7,532 nt of DNA from a bacterium (GTDB lineage: Bacteria > Arandabacterota > Arandabacteria > Arandabacterales > JALGWA01): positions 1 through 7,532 of the forward strand of contig JALGWA010000051.1 in NCBI GenBank assembly GCA_025774425.1, in the 5' to 3' direction. Of the stretch, positions 6,512 through 7,532 are shown in pieces. Both the position numbers and the translations under genes were made by a program. The notes beneath the pieces were generated by a model. That model saw nothing but the letters and a program-made list of their open reading frames with translations, ran no database searches and was not told where the DNA came from. Within the stretch, counting starts at the first letter, position 1. Each line of letters starts with the position of its first letter.

Positions 6512-7018
6512 ATGAAAAAAGTCGCGGTGCTTGTCGAGGATCAGTACCAGGAGCTCGAAGTCTGGTATCCCTATCTGCGCCTCAAGGAGGCGGGGTTCGA
6601 CGTCAAGTTGGTGGGGACGGGAAAGGGTGTGTACAGGAGCAAGTGCGGCTATCCGGCGCGTGAGGAGGTCGCCGTAGGCGAAGCGGCCGCCGCCGACTTC
6701 GACGGCGTCGTGGTGCCGGGCGGGTATGCGCCGGACTTCCTCAGGCGGCACGAGGAGATGAACTCGTTCGTCCGCACGATACATGACAAGGGCGGCGTGG
6801 TCGCCGCCATCTGTCACGGCGGGTGGGTGCTGATTTCGGCCGGTATTCTTACGGGCAGGAGGGTGACGTCCTTCTTCGCGATAAGGGACGATATGACGAA
6901 CGCCGGGGCCGTGTGGGAGGACAGTGAGGTCGTCATCGACGGCAATCTCGTCACCTCGAGAAAGCCGGAGGACCTTCCCGCCTTTCTCACCGAGATCATC
7001 CGGCTTCTCGGGACATGA
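6512..7018 (+). CDS. DJ-1/PfpI-family protein (class I glutamine amidotransferase-like fold)
   Basis: The 168-residue product has the typical PfpI/YhbO length and landmarks: an N-terminal KKVAVLVEDQYQELE strand with the conserved acidic position (E14 or E16), YPYLRLKEAGF (19-29), the glycine loop VVPGGYAPDFLRR (67-79), the nucleophile elbow AICHGGWVLISAG (99-111) with C101 and H102, and the C-terminal TSRKPEDLPAF (148-158). Family members have been described as intracellular peptidases, chaperones and glyoxalase or deglycase enzymes acting on methylglyoxal damage; the physiological activity is disputed. The start is set at ATG 6512; a GTG at 6503 in frame would add three residues. The ribosome-binding site is a poor G-run (6499-6503). 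The longer open frame that begins inside cysK is not used. The gene sits between cysK and the OB-fold-like gene, with gaps of 20 and 23 bases, so it is very likely co-transcribed with both. A redox or carbonyl-stress link with cysteine synthesis is inference. Confidence 0.88.
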   Translation: MKKVAVLVEDQYQELEVWYPYLRLKEAGFDVKLVGTGKGVYRSKCGYPAREEVAVGEAAAADFDGVVVPGGYAPDFLRRHEEMNSFVRTIHDKGGVVAAICHGGWVLISAGILTGRRVTSFFAIRDDMTNAGAVWEDSEVVIDGNLVTSRKPEDLPAFLTEIIRLLGT

Positions 7019-7029
7019 CTTCGCAGAGC

Positions 7030-7039
7030 AGGAGGTGAT
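7030..7039 (+). promoter_or_regulatory. Near-complete Shine-Dalgarno sequence for a TTG start
   Basis: AGGAGGTGAT matches ten consecutive bases of the usual complement to the 16S rRNA 3' end. The GGAGG core ends 6 bases before TTG 7042. It is the strongest ribosome-binding site in the window and decides the non-ATG start of the next gene. Confidence 0.8.
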
Positions 7040-7041
7040 AC

Positions 7042-7404
7042 TTGGCTGGACCGGCCCGGAGCGTGCGGCTCATCGCCGTGTTGATAGTGCTGCTCGGAGG
7101 GATTTACATCGTCTTCGGCTCGAGGCTCTTGAGGGGCCCGGGCGTGTGTGACGTCGCGGATGTGCTCGAGGGCGCCGTGACCGAAGGGCCGGTCAGCGTG
7201 CGGGGGACGGTGGACCTGGTGGAGCCGGAGAGCAACGTCATCTTCCTCAAGGACCTCGAGAGGGAGGAAGTCTGCATCGACAGCGTGTGCCTCTTCGCGG
7301 TGATCAAGGTATACACCCAAGCCCGCTTCGAAGAAGGGGAGGAAACCGTAGTCAAGGGCTTGATAGAGCATGAGGACGGTTTCCCGGTGATAGTCTCGAG
7401 GTAG
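7042..7404 (+). CDS. Small membrane-anchored protein with probable OB-fold
   Basis: This 120-residue protein has one N-terminal membrane segment (about 9-26, rich in I, L, V and G) followed by a soluble domain of about 85 residues. The pattern VSVRGTVDLVEPESNVIFLKD (51-71), a cysteine pair in VCIDSVC (C78, C83), FEEGEETVVKGLIEHEDGFPVI (96-117) resembles an OB-fold of the tRNA_anti-like kind: 'V.G.V' strand, 'iFlkD' strand, then 'F.EG..V.V.G......G.P.I'. No lipobox is seen, so it is probably a signal-anchored protein with the domain outside the cytoplasm. It is not CcmE, since the haem-binding histidine and the C-terminal tyrosine motif are absent. The TTG start is chosen because of the strong ribosome-binding site; in-frame GTG codons at 7063 and 7078 are worse placed and would cut into the basic lead and the membrane helix. 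The function is unknown. Confidence 0.7.
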   Translation: MAGPARSVRLIAVLIVLLGGIYIVFGSRLLRGPGVCDVADVLEGAVTEGPVSVRGTVDLVEPESNVIFLKDLEREEVCIDSVCLFAVIKVYTQARFEEGEETVVKGLIEHEDGFPVIVSR

Positions 7405-7422
7405 CGGCCGAGAGGTGAGGGT

Positions 7423-7532
7423 ATGACGTCCGACGCGTCCGCTGGGCGGCTGCGTGGATCTCCGCGCCGAGCCGCCGGGATCGCGGGGGCGATCGTCCTC
7501 CTCGTGACGGTCCTTCTCGTTTTCTTCGGTCC
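7423..7532 (+). CDS. Start of a predicted membrane protein (3' truncated by window end)
   Basis: ATG 7423 follows AGAGGTGA (7411-7418) at a suitable distance and begins 19 bases after the preceding stop codon, as expected inside the operon. The 36 visible codons give MTSDASAGRLRGSPRRAAG and then a hydrophobic stretch (about residues 20-35, IAGAIVLLVTVLLVFF). That is a basic N-terminus followed by a membrane helix or signal anchor. Codons are strongly GC-ending like the rest. Too little is present to name a family. The repeated architecture (basic start, single helix) next to the OB-fold-like protein suggests the two may work at the membrane together, which is inference. Confidence 0.6.
   Translation, partial: MTSDASAGRLRGSPRRAAGIAGAIVLLVTVLLVFFG

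Noticed and set aside
7042..7404. CcmE-type haem chaperone identity for the anchored OB-fold-like protein
   Set aside because: The layout (one helix plus OB-fold) is similar, but the haem-binding His and the C-terminal Tyr-containing motif are missing and no other cytochrome c maturation gene is visible.
1..7532. Mobile element, CRISPR, toxin-antitoxin, defence or biosynthetic cluster
   Set aside because: I saw no transposase, integrase, regularly spaced repeats, terminal inverted repeats, small overlapping toxin-antitoxin pair or shift in base composition. The content is housekeeping plus envelope genes.

Overview
The window is GC-rich (roughly two thirds G+C, with G or C at most third codon positions) and dense with genes. 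It looks like an ordinary chromosomal stretch from an uncultured or little-studied bacterium. Two clues point toward the FCB side of the bacterial tree (for example Eisenbacteria-, Krumholzibacteria- or Latescibacteria-like lineages). The secreted phosphoesterase ends in a FlgD-like/type IX-sorting-like tail ('TPNPFWDRTVIRF ... GVYFVRL ... VRKVVVAR') and carries a Kre9/KNH-like 'SPNGGEVWEMGSSHDITW' module. The aconitase is the short form often called Aquifex-type. This placement is inference from protein style, not from a marker gene.

Layout. Positions 1-89 hold the possible last codons of a plus-strand gene. A complete aconitase gene follows on the minus strand (90-2018). A 199-base divergent intergenic region (2019-2217) holds a candidate promoter for each direction and an imperfect palindrome at the predicted aconitase transcription start. 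On the plus strand come a secreted calcineurin-like metallophosphoesterase with added beta-sandwich modules (2218-4266) and a polytopic flippase-like/UPF0104 membrane protein (4404-5456). The last block, starting with cysteine synthase (5565-6491), looks like one operon. It continues with a DJ-1/PfpI-family protein (6512-7018), a small membrane-anchored protein with a probable OB-fold (7042-7404) and the start of another membrane protein cut by the window edge (7423-7532). The gaps in this block are 20, 23 and 18 bases.

How the genes relate. Aconitase serves the TCA cycle, and CysK makes cysteine from O-acetylserine and sulfide. The PfpI-like protein downstream of CysK would fit a stress or repair role, but the link is only co-transcription. 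The phosphoesterase and the flippase-like gene each have their own predicted promoter and need not be functionally linked. All four promoters I can propose have a TGn extension before the -10 hexamer.

I see no CRISPR array, tRNA or rRNA gene, transposase, phage gene or recognisable defence system. The more unusual points are small ones. They are a strong ribosome-binding site that serves an 11-codon minicistron overlapping the flippase start, a TTG start behind an almost full-length Shine-Dalgarno match, a 20-bp in-frame direct repeat in the phosphoesterase gene, and the unassigned membrane/OB-fold pair at the right end. I found no convincing new system here.
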